Positions 26,991 to 38,507 of a stretch of 64,000 bases of DNA are shown here, one piece after another (the stretch's first letter is position 1; every line of letters starts with the position of its first letter). The notes beneath the pieces were generated by a model. The model saw nothing but the letters and a program-made list of their open reading frames with translations. It had not been told where the DNA came from and did no database searches. This stretch comes from Rhodospirillales bacterium (GTDB taxonomy: Bacteria; Pseudomonadota; Alphaproteobacteria; Reyranellales; Reyranellaceae). The translations under genes and the position numbers were made by a program. The stretch covers positions 4,988,501-5,052,500 of the forward strand of contig CP064988.1 of assembly GCA_016699855.1 (NCBI GenBank), written 5' to 3'.

Positions 26991-27826
26991 GCCGGCTCCG
27001 GCGGACCGGCCAGCGGCGCTTCGGCGGCGGCTTCGGCTTCGGCCTTCTCGCGCCGGGCGGCGATCTCGGCTTCCATCGCCTTGAGCCCGCCCATGTAGGC
27101 GAACATCCAGTCGACGCCGCTGCGCGGGGCCGGCGGCTCGTTCGCCGCCAGCCAGCGTGGCAGCAGCGCCAGGGCGACGCGGCGGCTGGCGTAGTCGTTG
27201 TTGAAGCCGGTCATGCGCTGCGCGCCCGCGGCCGGCAGGCCGTAGACGATCGTCTCGACCTCGGCCTCGCCGAGCTTCCAGCAGTTCTCGGCCGGCGAGC
27301 TCACCATGTACTCGCGGCAGATCAGCGGCCGTTCGTCGTAGATCGCGCAGGAGGAGTCCTCGAGGAACGGGCAGGCGAGCCGGAGCTTGAAGTACTCCAT
27401 CGCCAGCCCGTGGCGGTCCTCGTCCATCACGCCGGCGTCGAGCGCGCCGGGGCCGAAGCGTGCGTCGATGACCCGCGCGGCCTCCTCGAACCGCGCCATC
27501 AGGCGCGCGCGCTTATCGTCCGGCATCGCGGCGACGACGGCGCCGATCGCGTGCGCCTCCATGTCGGAGACGCTGGCGAGCTGGTGGCAGCAGGCGTCGC
27601 AGCCGCGCCGGCAGCTCACCGATCCGCCGGCGCGCTCCAGCGCAGCGACCGTGGCGGCGGCCACCTGGTCGACCAGCGACCCGAGCGACGAGACGATCTC
27701 GCGCGGCGTGACGAGATCGCGAGTCGACTGGAACTCGATCATCTGGGGCCCGTCCTTGACGTGCCATTTGATCGAGACGGCCACCTCGTTCCCGCGCGCC
27801 GGCGGTGCGTTCGATTCGGTTGTCAC
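26987..27826 (-). CDS. YkgJ-family cysteine-cluster protein B (one module)
   Basis: A 279-residue protein with one 8-Cys module at C72, C76, C79, C80 and C152, C160, C170, C182, the same spacing and almost the same positions as gene A. The N-terminal strand region differs from the others (IKWHVKDGPQMIEFQSTRDL), and ACCHQ replaces ACCRQ. The C-terminus carries an extra Glu/Ala-rich helix (EAEIAARREKAEAEAAAEA). The family trailer (RVALALLPRWLAANEP, then SGVDWMFAY) is kept. It is separated from gene C by 61 bases and overlaps gene A by four. It is the most divergent member, perhaps the oldest or a specialised one. Confidence 0.82.
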   Translation of the reverse strand: MTTESNAPPARGNEVAVSIKWHVKDGPQMIEFQSTRDLVTPREIVSSLGSLVDQVAAATVAALERAGGSVSCRRGCDACCHQLASVSDMEAHAIGAVVAAMPDDKRARLMARFEEAARVIDARFGPGALDAGVMDEDRHGLAMEYFKLRLACPFLEDSSCAIYDERPLICREYMVSSPAENCWKLGEAEVETIVYGLPAAGAQRMTGFNNDYASRRVALALLPRWLAANEPPAPRSGVDWMFAYMGGLKAMEAEIAARREKAEAEAAAEAPLAGPPEPA

Positions 27827-27887
27827 AACACTCTCCGGGCGTCGCTCCCTCGGGGCGCGTGGAATGTATCGCCGGCGCGTCGGCGGG

Positions 27888-29420
27888 TCACCCCGTCGTT
27901 TCGTCGTCGCCAGCGGCCGGCCGCGCCATCACGCGCTCGAACAGCGCCTTGAACCACTCCTGTCCCGGCCGTGGCGGCGGCGGCACCGGATTGCGGTCGA
28001 CCCACGCCAGCGCGACCGACACCGCGATCGCCGGCGGCGCGGCGCCTTCCGGCGCGCCGAGGCGGCGGAGCGATCCCGACAGGCGCGGCGCCTCGATGGT
28101 GGTGATGTCGGTGTGCGCGAGGTCGGAGCAGTTCTCGGCCGGCGAGGTGGCGAGGTATTCGCGGCACGTCAGCGGGCGCTCGGCGTGGATCATGCAGCGC
28201 TCGTCGACCAGGAACGGACAGTCGATCCGCTCGGCGAAGTAGCGCAGGCCGAAATCGTGCGGCGATTCCGGATACGCCTTCTCGAGATGGAACAGCCGCT
28301 CGAACATGCCGAGCGCCGTGGTCCGCCGCTCGACATCGGCGAAGCGGGCGCGCACCTCGCGCTGGACCGGCGCGGGCATCGCCGCGACCAGCGCCGCGAG
28401 ACGGTGGGCCTCGGCGGTCGATACCGGCGCCACCTGCCGGCAGCAGGCGGCGCAGCCCGCGCGGCACGACACCGGCGCGCCGCGCGCGGCGCTGGCGTCC
28501 GACGCGGTGGCGACGATGGCGTTGGTCACGGCCTGGGCGACGGGCACGATCGCGCTGTGCGGCACGACGCCGGTCGGAATCGCGACGTCGACGTCGACGC
28601 GCCGGCCGGAGACGGACAGGTTGAGCGTGGCCTTCATCGTACCCGCGGCGGCGGCGGTGTCGATGCCGAGCGGTGCGGGCCCCGCCGCCGGCGCCGTCGC
28701 GGGCGCTGGCGCTGGCGGCGTCGCGGACGCTGGCGCATCGGCGGCCCGCGGCGCGGGAGCCAGCGCCCGCAGCGTGGTCCCGAGCCGCTGGAACCAGTCG
28801 GCGCCGGAGCGTAGGGGCTCGGCCGGCGCCGTCTCGCTCCACCGCAGGGCCAGCGGCAGCAGGATGGTCGTCCGCCGCGGCGCCGCCTCGTCGAGCGACG
28901 ACAGGAAGCGCAGCCCCGGCTCCATGAACTGGCGCGGCACGTCCCTGACGTCGTGGCGCGCCTCGGCGTCGAAGCACATCTGCGGCGGCGAGGTGACCAT
29001 GAACTCGCGGCAGGCCAGCGGCCGCTGCTCGTAGATCGAGCAGCGCTCGTCATCGAGGAAGGGGCAGGGCAGCGCGAGGCCGAAATACGCGTCCCGGTGC
29101 GCCGCGGCGTCCCAGTCCATCAACGCGTCGAGCGGCCGCCACGCCGCGAGGCGTTCGGCCGTCGCCGCGAACCGGGACCGCACGATCGCGCGGCGCGGCT
29201 CGGGAAGCGCCTCGACGATCGCGGCGACCTCGCGGGCCTCGATGTCCGACAGCGGGACCGCCTGGCGGCAGCAGGCCGCGCAACCGGCGCGGCAGGACAC
29301 CGCCTCGCCGCGCGCCTCGACGGCGGCGGCGGCCGAGACCGTGTTGGCGTCGACGATCCGGCGCAGCGCCGGCAGGATGGCGCGGGCCGGAATGTCGCCG
29401 TCGGGGACGGACACCGTCAT
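27888..29420 (-). CDS. YkgJ-family cysteine-cluster protein C (two fused modules)
   Basis: A 510-residue protein carrying two complete 8-Cys modules. Module 1 has C43, C47, C50, C51 / C119, C127, C137, C149; module 2 has C319, C323, C326, C327 / C401, C409, C419, C431. Spacing in both is C-x3-C-x2-CC and C-x7-C-x9-C-x11-C. An Ala/Pro linker (about residues 221-258) joins them. Each module has its own leader (ARAILPALRRIVD; HSAIVPVAQAVTN) and trailer (LPLALRW...DWF; SVALAWVDRNP...EWF). The start is the ATG at 29420, whose ATGA overlaps the stop of gene D; the longer frame upstream is antisense noise. The fold suggests metal binding; the partner is unknown. Confidence 0.84.
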   Translation of the reverse strand: MTVSVPDGDIPARAILPALRRIVDANTVSAAAAVEARGEAVSCRAGCAACCRQAVPLSDIEAREVAAIVEALPEPRRAIVRSRFAATAERLAAWRPLDALMDWDAAAHRDAYFGLALPCPFLDDERCSIYEQRPLACREFMVTSPPQMCFDAEARHDVRDVPRQFMEPGLRFLSSLDEAAPRRTTILLPLALRWSETAPAEPLRSGADWFQRLGTTLRALAPAPRAADAPASATPPAPAPATAPAAGPAPLGIDTAAAAGTMKATLNLSVSGRRVDVDVAIPTGVVPHSAIVPVAQAVTNAIVATASDASAARGAPVSCRAGCAACCRQVAPVSTAEAHRLAALVAAMPAPVQREVRARFADVERRTTALGMFERLFHLEKAYPESPHDFGLRYFAERIDCPFLVDERCMIHAERPLTCREYLATSPAENCSDLAHTDITTIEAPRLSGSLRRLGAPEGAAPPAIAVSVALAWVDRNPVPPPPRPGQEWFKALFERVMARPAAGDDETTG

Positions 29421-30982
29421 GCCGGCCGCGCCGTCCGCCGGCGGTGGCGGCGGGGAGCGGGCGGCGCGGCTCCGTCCGTGCGCGGCGCGCCGGCGGGCGT
29501 CGCCTCGTTCAGCGCCATGAAGCGGCGGAACCACTCCACGCCCGTGCGCGGCGCTTCGCCGACGGGATTGTCCGCCACCCAGCGCAACGCCAGCGGCAAC
29601 GCCAGTCGGGCGCGCCGCGGCGCCTCCTCGCCGGACGTCAGGAACTCCAGCGCATCCGACAGCATCGGCCGCACCAGCGCGTCCGGCAGGAGCCCCTCGC
29701 CCATGCGGGCGCACACGCTGGGGTGCGAGATCACATCGAACTCGCGGCAGATCAGCGGCCGGTCGGGATGGATCGAGCAGCTCTCATCCTCGAGGAAGGG
29801 GCACGCCAGGCCGAGGCGGTAGTACTCGATGGAGCGCCGCCGGTGGGTGTCGTCCGGCAGGAGGGCCAGCGGCGCCAGCTCGTCGAGCGGGCGCCACGCC
29901 GCCAGCCGCCGCTCGGCCTCGGCGAATCGCGCCTTGACGCGCGCCCGACGCCCGTCGGGAAACGACTCCACCAGCTCGGCGAGGGCGCGCGCCTCGACGT
30001 CGGAGACCGGCACGATCTGCCGGCAGCAGGCGCCGCAGCCCGGTCCGCACGACACCGGCGTGCCGCGCGCCGCGGCGGCGGCGCCGACCTCGCGCGTGTT
30101 CTGGTCGACCATCCGGCGCAGCGCCGGCAGGATGCCGCGCGCCGGGCCGGGCTCGTCGGGCACGGAGATCCGCAGCCGTCCGGGCGCCGGGTCCGCGGCC
30201 GGTGACGGGGACGCCGCCGGCGGCTCGACGGCGGGTTCGGACTGGCGCGCCGCCCGCCGCTCCTCGACGAGCTTGACGCTCAGCGCCGCCAACCGGCGTA
30301 GCCAGTCCTCAGGCAGGCGCTCCTCGCCCTCGTCGGGATGCTCGACGGCCCAGCGCAGCGCGAAGGTCAGCGGCATGCTGACGCGCCGCGGCGGATCCTC
30401 GGTCGAGGTCAGCAGTTCGAGCGCCTCGCCGACCGGTGGCCGCACGATGCCGACCGGACGTTCGCCCTCGGCGAGGCGTCCGCACACGCTGGGCGGCGAG
30501 ACGACGTCGTATTCGCGGCAGACCATCGGGCGGTCGGCGTAGATGGAGCAGCTCTCGTCCTCAAGGAACGGGCAGGCGAGGCCCAGCCGGTAATGCTCGC
30601 GGGCGCGCAGGCGGAAGTCGTCGTCCGACACCGGCTCGAGCGGCATCAGACGGTCGAGCGGCCGCCACTCCAGCATCCGCCGCTCGGCGTCCGCGAAGCG
30701 CGCCTCGACCCGCGCGCGGCGCGGCGCCGGCATCGCCTCCACCAGGCGCGCCAGCGCGTGGGCCTCGACGTCCGAGACGGCGATGATCTGGCGGCAGCAG
30801 GCGGCGCAGCCGCGCTTGCACGTCACCGGCTTGCCGACGGCCGCGCTGGCGGCGTGGAACGCCGGCGTCTGGGAATCCACCAGCGTCCGCAGGGCGGGCA
30901 GGATGGCGCGCGCCGGCCCGGGCTCGCCGGGCACCGTGACGGCGAGCGCCGGGCGGTCGGCGTCGTCGGGCGTGCTGCTCAT
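29417..30982 (-). CDS. YkgJ-family cysteine-cluster protein D (two fused modules), first gene of array
   Basis: A 521-residue two-module protein. Module 1 cysteines are C55, C59, C62, C63 / C137, C145, C155, C167; module 2 are C312, C316, C319, C320 / C394, C402, C412, C424. The two modules resemble each other closely (ARAILPALRTLVD against ARGILPALRRMVD; ACPFLEDESCSI in both), more than either resembles gene B, so a recent internal duplication is likely. The linker is Pro/Ala/Ser-rich (about residues 247-267) and the C-terminus is Arg/Pro-rich. The start is the ATG at 30982 (MSSTPDDADRPALAVTVPGE). It is divergent from alaS with 199 bases between, where the array's promoter must lie. Confidence 0.84.
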   Translation of the reverse strand: MSSTPDDADRPALAVTVPGEPGPARAILPALRTLVDSQTPAFHAASAAVGKPVTCKRGCAACCRQIIAVSDVEAHALARLVEAMPAPRRARVEARFADAERRMLEWRPLDRLMPLEPVSDDDFRLRAREHYRLGLACPFLEDESCSIYADRPMVCREYDVVSPPSVCGRLAEGERPVGIVRPPVGEALELLTSTEDPPRRVSMPLTFALRWAVEHPDEGEERLPEDWLRRLAALSVKLVEERRAARQSEPAVEPPAASPSPAADPAPGRLRISVPDEPGPARGILPALRRMVDQNTREVGAAAAARGTPVSCGPGCGACCRQIVPVSDVEARALAELVESFPDGRRARVKARFAEAERRLAAWRPLDELAPLALLPDDTHRRRSIEYYRLGLACPFLEDESCSIHPDRPLICREFDVISHPSVCARMGEGLLPDALVRPMLSDALEFLTSGEEAPRRARLALPLALRWVADNPVGEAPRTGVEWFRRFMALNEATPAGAPRTDGAAPPAPRRHRRRTARPA

Positions 30983-31181
30983 GGTCGCGGTCCAAGGTCG
31001 GGCGCGCGGGACGCGTCGCGCGGGTCGAGGCTGACGCATGCGCCGGCGCGCCGCAAGGTCGGCCGCGGGCCGCCGGCCGGCGTGTGGACACCCGCCCGAC
31101 CGGCGCGCTAAGACAACGGGTGTTGTGGATTCCCGCGGCGAGGCGCCGACGCGGAACGACGGCCATCTGCGGCGGGGGATC

Positions 31182-33845
<2,664 letters not shown>

Positions 33846-33847
33846 CG

Positions 33848-34177
33848 ATGGGCAGGTTCGGACTTCTGGCCTCGGCGCTGGCCGCCGCGCTCGCGCTCGG
33901 CGCCTGCGCCGCGCGCGACTTCACGCGCCAGGGAGCCACCGAGGAGCAGTTCAAGGCCGAGGAGGCGGCGTGCCGCGCGCAGGTCGACGAGATGATGCGC
34001 CGCGAGCGCAACATCGTCGACGACCGGCAGACGACGCTGGGCCGCTACGACGAGCGGTCGGGACGCACGATGCTGCCGACCCAGATGGCGCAGCGCGACG
34101 ACAGCAACCGTTCCGGGCGCTTGATGGAGAACTGCATGAAGGCGCGCGGCTGGACGCCGGTGAAGAAGGGGCCGTAG
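33848..34177 (+). CDS. Small lipoprotein of unknown function
   Basis: A 109-residue protein with a clear lipoprotein signal: hydrophobic LLASALAAALALGAC with the lipobox cysteine at about residue 20. The mature part is polar and helical (EEQFKAEEAACRAQVDEMMR), with two further cysteines (EAACRAQ and ENCMKARGW) that could form a disulfide. Its start codon is two bases after the alaS stop, so it is read with alaS. I recognise the general type (short alphaproteobacterial lipoprotein ending CMKARGW) but no function. Confidence 0.78.
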   Translation: MGRFGLLASALAAALALGACAARDFTRQGATEEQFKAEEAACRAQVDEMMRRERNIVDDRQTTLGRYDERSGRTMLPTQMAQRDDSNRSGRLMENCMKARGWTPVKKGP

Positions 34178-34197
34178 CGACCCCCGCCGCGAGCCGG

Positions 34198-35265
34198 CTA
34201 CTGCCGTTGCAGGACGTGGATGGAGATCGCCTCCCTCAGCCATTTGCGCTGGTCCGGTCCCGTGACCAGCGTGTTCAGCGAGCCGCTCGACGACCCGACG
34301 ACGCTTGAATCGGTGACATTGGCCCCGAGCGAGAGGGCGGTGACGCGGCCGTCCGTTGTCGTCAGCGTATGGCGCGCGAGCTGCGCCGCGACGATGCGGC
34401 CGACCGACCGCTGGAGCCGCTGCTGCGCGATCGGGCTGATCAGGTTGGCGAGCTTCACGGCGTGCCGCTCGCGGCCGGCGCCGGCCATCGTGACCTTCGC
34501 CGCTTTGAGCGCGGCCTCGAGCTGCGCCTTGCCGGCCGGCGTGCTGACGATCTGGGCGTGGACGCCCTTGAGGAATTGCTCGCGCGCCGCCTTGGGCATC
34601 GCCTGGATCTTCGCCGGCGTCATGCCGCGCATCAGGGCGCTGTGGCGCGACGCGGCGGCCATCACCGCGGTCCGGGCCGCCGCGCCGGCCACGGTTCCCA
34701 GCGCCACGAGACCGATGGCGTCGACCGTCGTGATGACATTGCCGTACGACGCGTTGCCATCCCACTCCTGAAGCTGGTTCCCGTAAGGGTCGAGCGCCAT
34801 CCGCCAGAGGCGGATGATGGCGTTGGACGTCTGCACGGTCGACGTCGCGAGCCCGGTCCAGGACGCGACGGCGACCGCCACGCCGACGGGTCCGCTCGCC
34901 GGGGTCGACGCGGCGCCGCCGCCGACGCCGACCAGCGAGACGGTGAACGCCAGCAGGTTGATGCCGACGCCGATCAGCTCCGGGCCGAGCTTGCTGATGT
35001 TGCTCTCGTATCCCGGCGCCTGGGCGGTGGTGGTCGCCGCGCTCGGCACCTGCCGCGCCTCGATCCGGCCCGCGGGCGCTGAGCCGTGGTCGACGATGAC
35101 GAGCTTGTCGCGGAAATTGACCGCCGGCGTCATGCCGCGGTGGAGCGTGCGGCAGGCGCCGAGCCGGCTGTAGCCGATCATGCAGCCATTCAATTCCCGC
35201 TCGCCATGGATGGCACGGACGATCTGCGCCAGCAAAGGCGCCGGCAGCGATTGTTGCGCGGACAT
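34198..35265 (-). CDS. Unknown protein with central hydrophobic segments
   Basis: A 355-residue protein that I do not recognise. The first 85 residues are polar, with three cysteines (NGCMIGYSRLGACRTLHRGM) and no signal peptide. Residues 95-150 hold hydrophobic stretches (LIGVGINLLAFTVSLVGVGG, GPVGVAVAVASWTGLATS), then SNAIIRLWRMALDPYGNQLQ. A second hydrophobic segment (AIGLVALGTVAGAAARTAVM) follows near residue 190. The C-terminus is a basic helical part ending in a Ser-rich turn (TDSSVVGSSSGSLNTLVTG). The organisation of polar head, glycine-rich membrane hairpins and tail resembles secreted toxins or pore-forming effectors, but no toxin motif is visible. It is divergent from an outer-membrane-like gene. 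Confidence 0.55.
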   Translation of the reverse strand: MSAQQSLPAPLLAQIVRAIHGERELNGCMIGYSRLGACRTLHRGMTPAVNFRDKLVIVDHGSAPAGRIEARQVPSAATTTAQAPGYESNISKLGPELIGVGINLLAFTVSLVGVGGGAASTPASGPVGVAVAVASWTGLATSTVQTSNAIIRLWRMALDPYGNQLQEWDGNASYGNVITTVDAIGLVALGTVAGAAARTAVMAAASRHSALMRGMTPAKIQAMPKAAREQFLKGVHAQIVSTPAGKAQLEAALKAAKVTMAGAGRERHAVKLANLISPIAQQRLQRSVGRIVAAQLARHTLTTTDGRVTALSLGANVTDSSVVGSSSGSLNTLVTGPDQRKWLREAISIHVLQRQ

Positions 35266-35457
35266 CTACTCTACGCTCCCCGGCGCCCCGCGCGGGCGCG
35301 CTCGCCCCTGAATTTGCGGACGATAGAAGAAACCGGGGTCGAGCGCGAGGGCGTATCGCGCAGCCCGGCGGGGCGGAGCGCTGCATGCCGTCCCGTTTGT
35401 GCGCTATCGTTTTAACAAGGGCGGCATCGGGGGATGCCGTTGGACGCGGGGGATCGC

Positions 35458-37119
35458 ATGCGCCACGCTTTTCTTGGTGCATTCGCGTTGGGTTTCGCGT
35501 CGGTGGTTTCCGTGGCGGCCCAGACGCCGCCGCCTATCACTGTGACCGTGACTGGGGACGGCGGCGCGCCCGTGTCCGGGGTCAGGGTGACCACCGAGCA
35601 CCCTGCCTCCGCGACCGTCTCGGTGCAGACCGACGCCAAAGGGCAGGCGGTCGTGCGTGCCGATGGCGAGAGCCCGACCGCCGTGTACGTCGATCCCAAT
35701 CCGGGAAGCACCATCTCGTACCGTCCGCTGGTGGTGGTCCTGCCCCCGGGGGCGACGACCGTCGCGGTGTCGGCGACCGACTTCACCTTCAGCCTCTTCC
35801 GCATAAACCTGGGCATCGAAAGCGCGGCACACAACTGCCATCCGGAGGCCTACGACCGGTGGGTACGGGAGTTCGAACGGACGAGGGCGGCGCTGGTCCG
35901 GGAAGTGGAGGCGCACCGCGCGGCGGCCGAGAGTTTCCGCGGCGCCCATGGACTGCCCGGCGGGAATCCCGACACCATCGAGCAGCGCCTCCGACAGCGC
36001 ACCGCCGGGTTCGCGGACGCGGCGGGGCTGGCGCGCGCCTTGGGCCACGCGACCGCGTACAAGGCACTCCTCAGTCGCGCCGAGCGGGCGGCGAGGGCGG
36101 TCAACGACTTCGATAGCGAGCACCGGAGCCGGCCGTTTCCGCCACGGCCGGAGAAGTGCGAGAAGCAATCCTCCGCCGGCGTGGTGGGAACCCAGTTCTA
36201 CGCCTCGGCCGACGCCGGGCCGGCCTATCTCGACCGGCCGTCATCGACCTACTTCCGCACCGAGCTGGGCGGCGTGGTGCTCGGGTTTCCTGCCATCCGC
36301 ATGCGCAACGACACGGTCGCGACGCAGTTCGCCGGCACCTTCGGCGCCACGTTCGTGGCGCCGTTCCTCGGCCCCGGCCGGCGCATGATGGCGGAGGCGC
36401 GGGCGTGGCGCGTCGACGGCAACAGCTCCGGCGCCCAGGACCTGTTCACGCCGCCGCCGGGCGCGACGACAGGCCTGTTCTCGCCGCAGACCGCGTTCGC
36501 GCCGTTCGGCGGCTATTTCACGGGATCACCGCTGTCCGATATCCGGCAGAGTTCGCGCTTCGCCGATTTCGGCGGCGAGGCACGGATCGGCGCGGTCTTC
36601 GTCATGGCGACGGCCACCGTGACCCCGTTCGTCGGCTTCCGGGTGTCGCGCACGTCGGTCGAGGACCAGCTGGCGCTGGGGATCGGCGCGCCGGCGTTCA
36701 CGACGTTCAACCAGTCCAGCGACGTGCGCGCCACCACCTACGCGCCGATGCTCGGCGTGCGGGCGCGCCAGGCTCTGGGCGGCGGCTTCGCGCTGGTCGG
36801 CGAGGGCAGCGTGGCGTTGCAGATCAGCCGTGGATCGGGCGAGTGGTCGACCTTCGTGCCGGCGGTCGATCCGGAGTCGCGTCGCGGCAAGCTGTCGGGC
36901 GACAAGACGGGCGTCGGCCTGGCCGGCACCGTCGGCGTCGAGTACGCGGCGCCGGGCGTGACGCTCGGCCTGGCGTTGAACGTCGCCCACAGCGGCAACA
37001 GCCCGCGGCTGGAGTTCGCCGATCCCGCCGGCACGGCCAACGGCACCGGCGGCGCGCGCGTCGGCTACGGCTCGCACACCACGCTGGGCGCGAGCGCGCG
37101 CGCGACGTTCTATTTCTGA
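35458..37119 (+). CDS. Outer-membrane beta-barrel-like protein with Ig-like N-domain
   Basis: A 553-residue exported protein. I chose the ATG at 35458 because it has GGGGGAT upstream and leads directly into a signal peptide (MRHAFLGAFALGFASVVSVA, cleavage near AAQ); an ATG eight codons earlier is possible. Residues 25-110 look like a carboxypeptidase-regulatory/Ig-like strand domain (VTVTGDGGAPVSGVRVTTEH). Residues 125-215 are helical and charged. The last 330 residues alternate like an outer-membrane barrel (GEARIGAVFVMATATVTPFV, ASARATFYF) and end in phenylalanine, as outer-membrane proteins do. The ligand is unknown. It is divergent from the unknown membrane-segment protein by 192 bases. 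Confidence 0.65.
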   Translation: MRHAFLGAFALGFASVVSVAAQTPPPITVTVTGDGGAPVSGVRVTTEHPASATVSVQTDAKGQAVVRADGESPTAVYVDPNPGSTISYRPLVVVLPPGATTVAVSATDFTFSLFRINLGIESAAHNCHPEAYDRWVREFERTRAALVREVEAHRAAAESFRGAHGLPGGNPDTIEQRLRQRTAGFADAAGLARALGHATAYKALLSRAERAARAVNDFDSEHRSRPFPPRPEKCEKQSSAGVVGTQFYASADAGPAYLDRPSSTYFRTELGGVVLGFPAIRMRNDTVATQFAGTFGATFVAPFLGPGRRMMAEARAWRVDGNSSGAQDLFTPPPGATTGLFSPQTAFAPFGGYFTGSPLSDIRQSSRFADFGGEARIGAVFVMATATVTPFVGFRVSRTSVEDQLALGIGAPAFTTFNQSSDVRATTYAPMLGVRARQALGGGFALVGEGSVALQISRGSGEWSTFVPAVDPESRRGKLSGDKTGVGLAGTVGVEYAAPGVTLGLALNVAHSGNSPRLEFADPAGTANGTGGARVGYGSHTTLGASARATFYF

Positions 37120-37393
37120 GGCGGGCTTTTTTCCCCTCTCCACCACCTAGGGCAACTCGATCTTTGTCTCCACGCAGATCGATTCTCATGCTCCCTCCCC
37201 CTTGTGGAGGAGGGTTGGGGTGGGGGGTACCGTCGCACGATGTTAAACTTCATCGCGCTACGGACGCGGCTGCATGTCGAACATCGCGACCGGCCTCACC
37301 CCCCCGCCCCAGCCCTCCCCCACAAGGGGGCAGGGAGTCTGAGGACGGCGCTCCTAGGGGCGTGCATCCGGCTGACCGGCTCGGAGAACCCGC
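37120..37393. repeat. Diverged composite palindrome copy D (37190-37335)
   Basis: CTCCCTCCCCCTTGTGGAGG near 37190 and the mirror AGCCCTCCCCCACAAGGGGG near 37311 are the terminal hairpins. Inner GGGGTGGGGGG and CCTCACCCCCC elements flank a core of about 60 bases. This is the same plan as copies A-C with different sequence. No gene is seen. Confidence 0.6.
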
Positions 37394-38495
37394 ATGATCG
37401 TCGACTGCCACGCCCATGTGTTCGCGCCGTGGAGCGGCGCCTGCGGGCATCCCACCGGCGCGATCCACAAGAGCTACCTCCAGAAGGTCGTCACCCGCAC
37501 CGTGGCGCCGACGTTCCGCCTGCGCGACGGCGCGCGCCGACACCAAGGCGCTGTTCCGCGCCGGCGACGAGGGCTGGGGCGGCCTCGCCGACGTCGACTT
37601 CCGCGTCGGCCGCTTCGGCCGCCTGGAGTTCACGCATGACGGCGAGGCCTACGGCATCCAGTACATGCCCGCGGGCATGCAGGAGCTCGTCGCGCCACCG
37701 GAGCTGATGCTGGCGCAGATGATGAACGCCGGTGTCGACCATTGCGTGCTGCAGGCCGGCGGCGGCTATGGCGCGATGACGGAGATGAATGCCGATTCCG
37801 GGCGGCGCTACCCCGGGCGCATGACCGGCCTGATGCATGTCGACGAGGCGATGGCGGGGCGACCGGCGCAGCTCGCGGAGATCGATCACGCCTTCACCGC
37901 GCTCGGACTGCGCGGCCTCTACTTCAACGTCGATTCGCTGAGCCGCCACGGCTTTCCGTGGCCGCTCGACGCGCCGGAGATGGAGCCGTTCTGGGACAAG
38001 CTGGTGCGGCGCGGCATCGCGCTGTGCCTCGAGTTCGGCTCCGGCCCGGGCTACGACATGGCGGGTTACATGGCGCATATCGTGGCGTTCGGGCGCGTGC
38101 TGGACCGGTATCCGACCTTGCGCGTGCATCTCGCGATGAGCCCCCCGGTCGCGTATTTCGCGCCGAACGGCCGCTACGACTTTCCGACCGAACTGCGGCG
38201 GTTGTACCGGCACGAGAAGCTGGTGCTGGAGGTGGTGTTTCCGATCACCTACGGCGGCGTCTGGGACTACCCTTATCCGGAGGCGCAGGCGCTGATCGCC
38301 GACATGCGCGACCAGCTCGGCGCGGACCGGTTGGTGTGGGGCTCCGACATGCCGAACGTCGAGCGGTTCTGCACCTACAAGCAGTCGCTGGACTATATCA
38401 GGCGCTACTGTCCGTTCCTGACCGCGCGCGAGAAGGATCTGATCCTGGGCGACACCTGCGCGGCGTTCTACGGCATCGATGGCGCCGCGGCCTGA
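37394..38495 (+). pseudogene. Amidohydrolase (family 2), interrupted by one frameshift
   Basis: The gene starts at ATG 37394 (MIVDCHAHVFAPWSGACGHP), which carries the metal-binding HxH of amidohydrolases. It reads correctly to about base 37530, and the remaining protein (from ADTKALFRAGDEGWGGLADV to the stop at 38495) lies in another frame. The shift falls in the GC-repetitive run at 37523-37538 and equals one extra base or two missing. The rejoined product would be about 366 residues, with YNVDSL-like TIM-barrel strands and the late WGSDMPNVERFCTYK motif typical of the amidohydrolase-2 family (decarboxylase/hydrolase of aromatic or lactone substrates). It is either a pseudogene or a sequence error. 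It is the first gene of the catabolic region. Confidence 0.75.
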
Positions 38496-38507
38496 GCCGG
38501 CGGCGCG

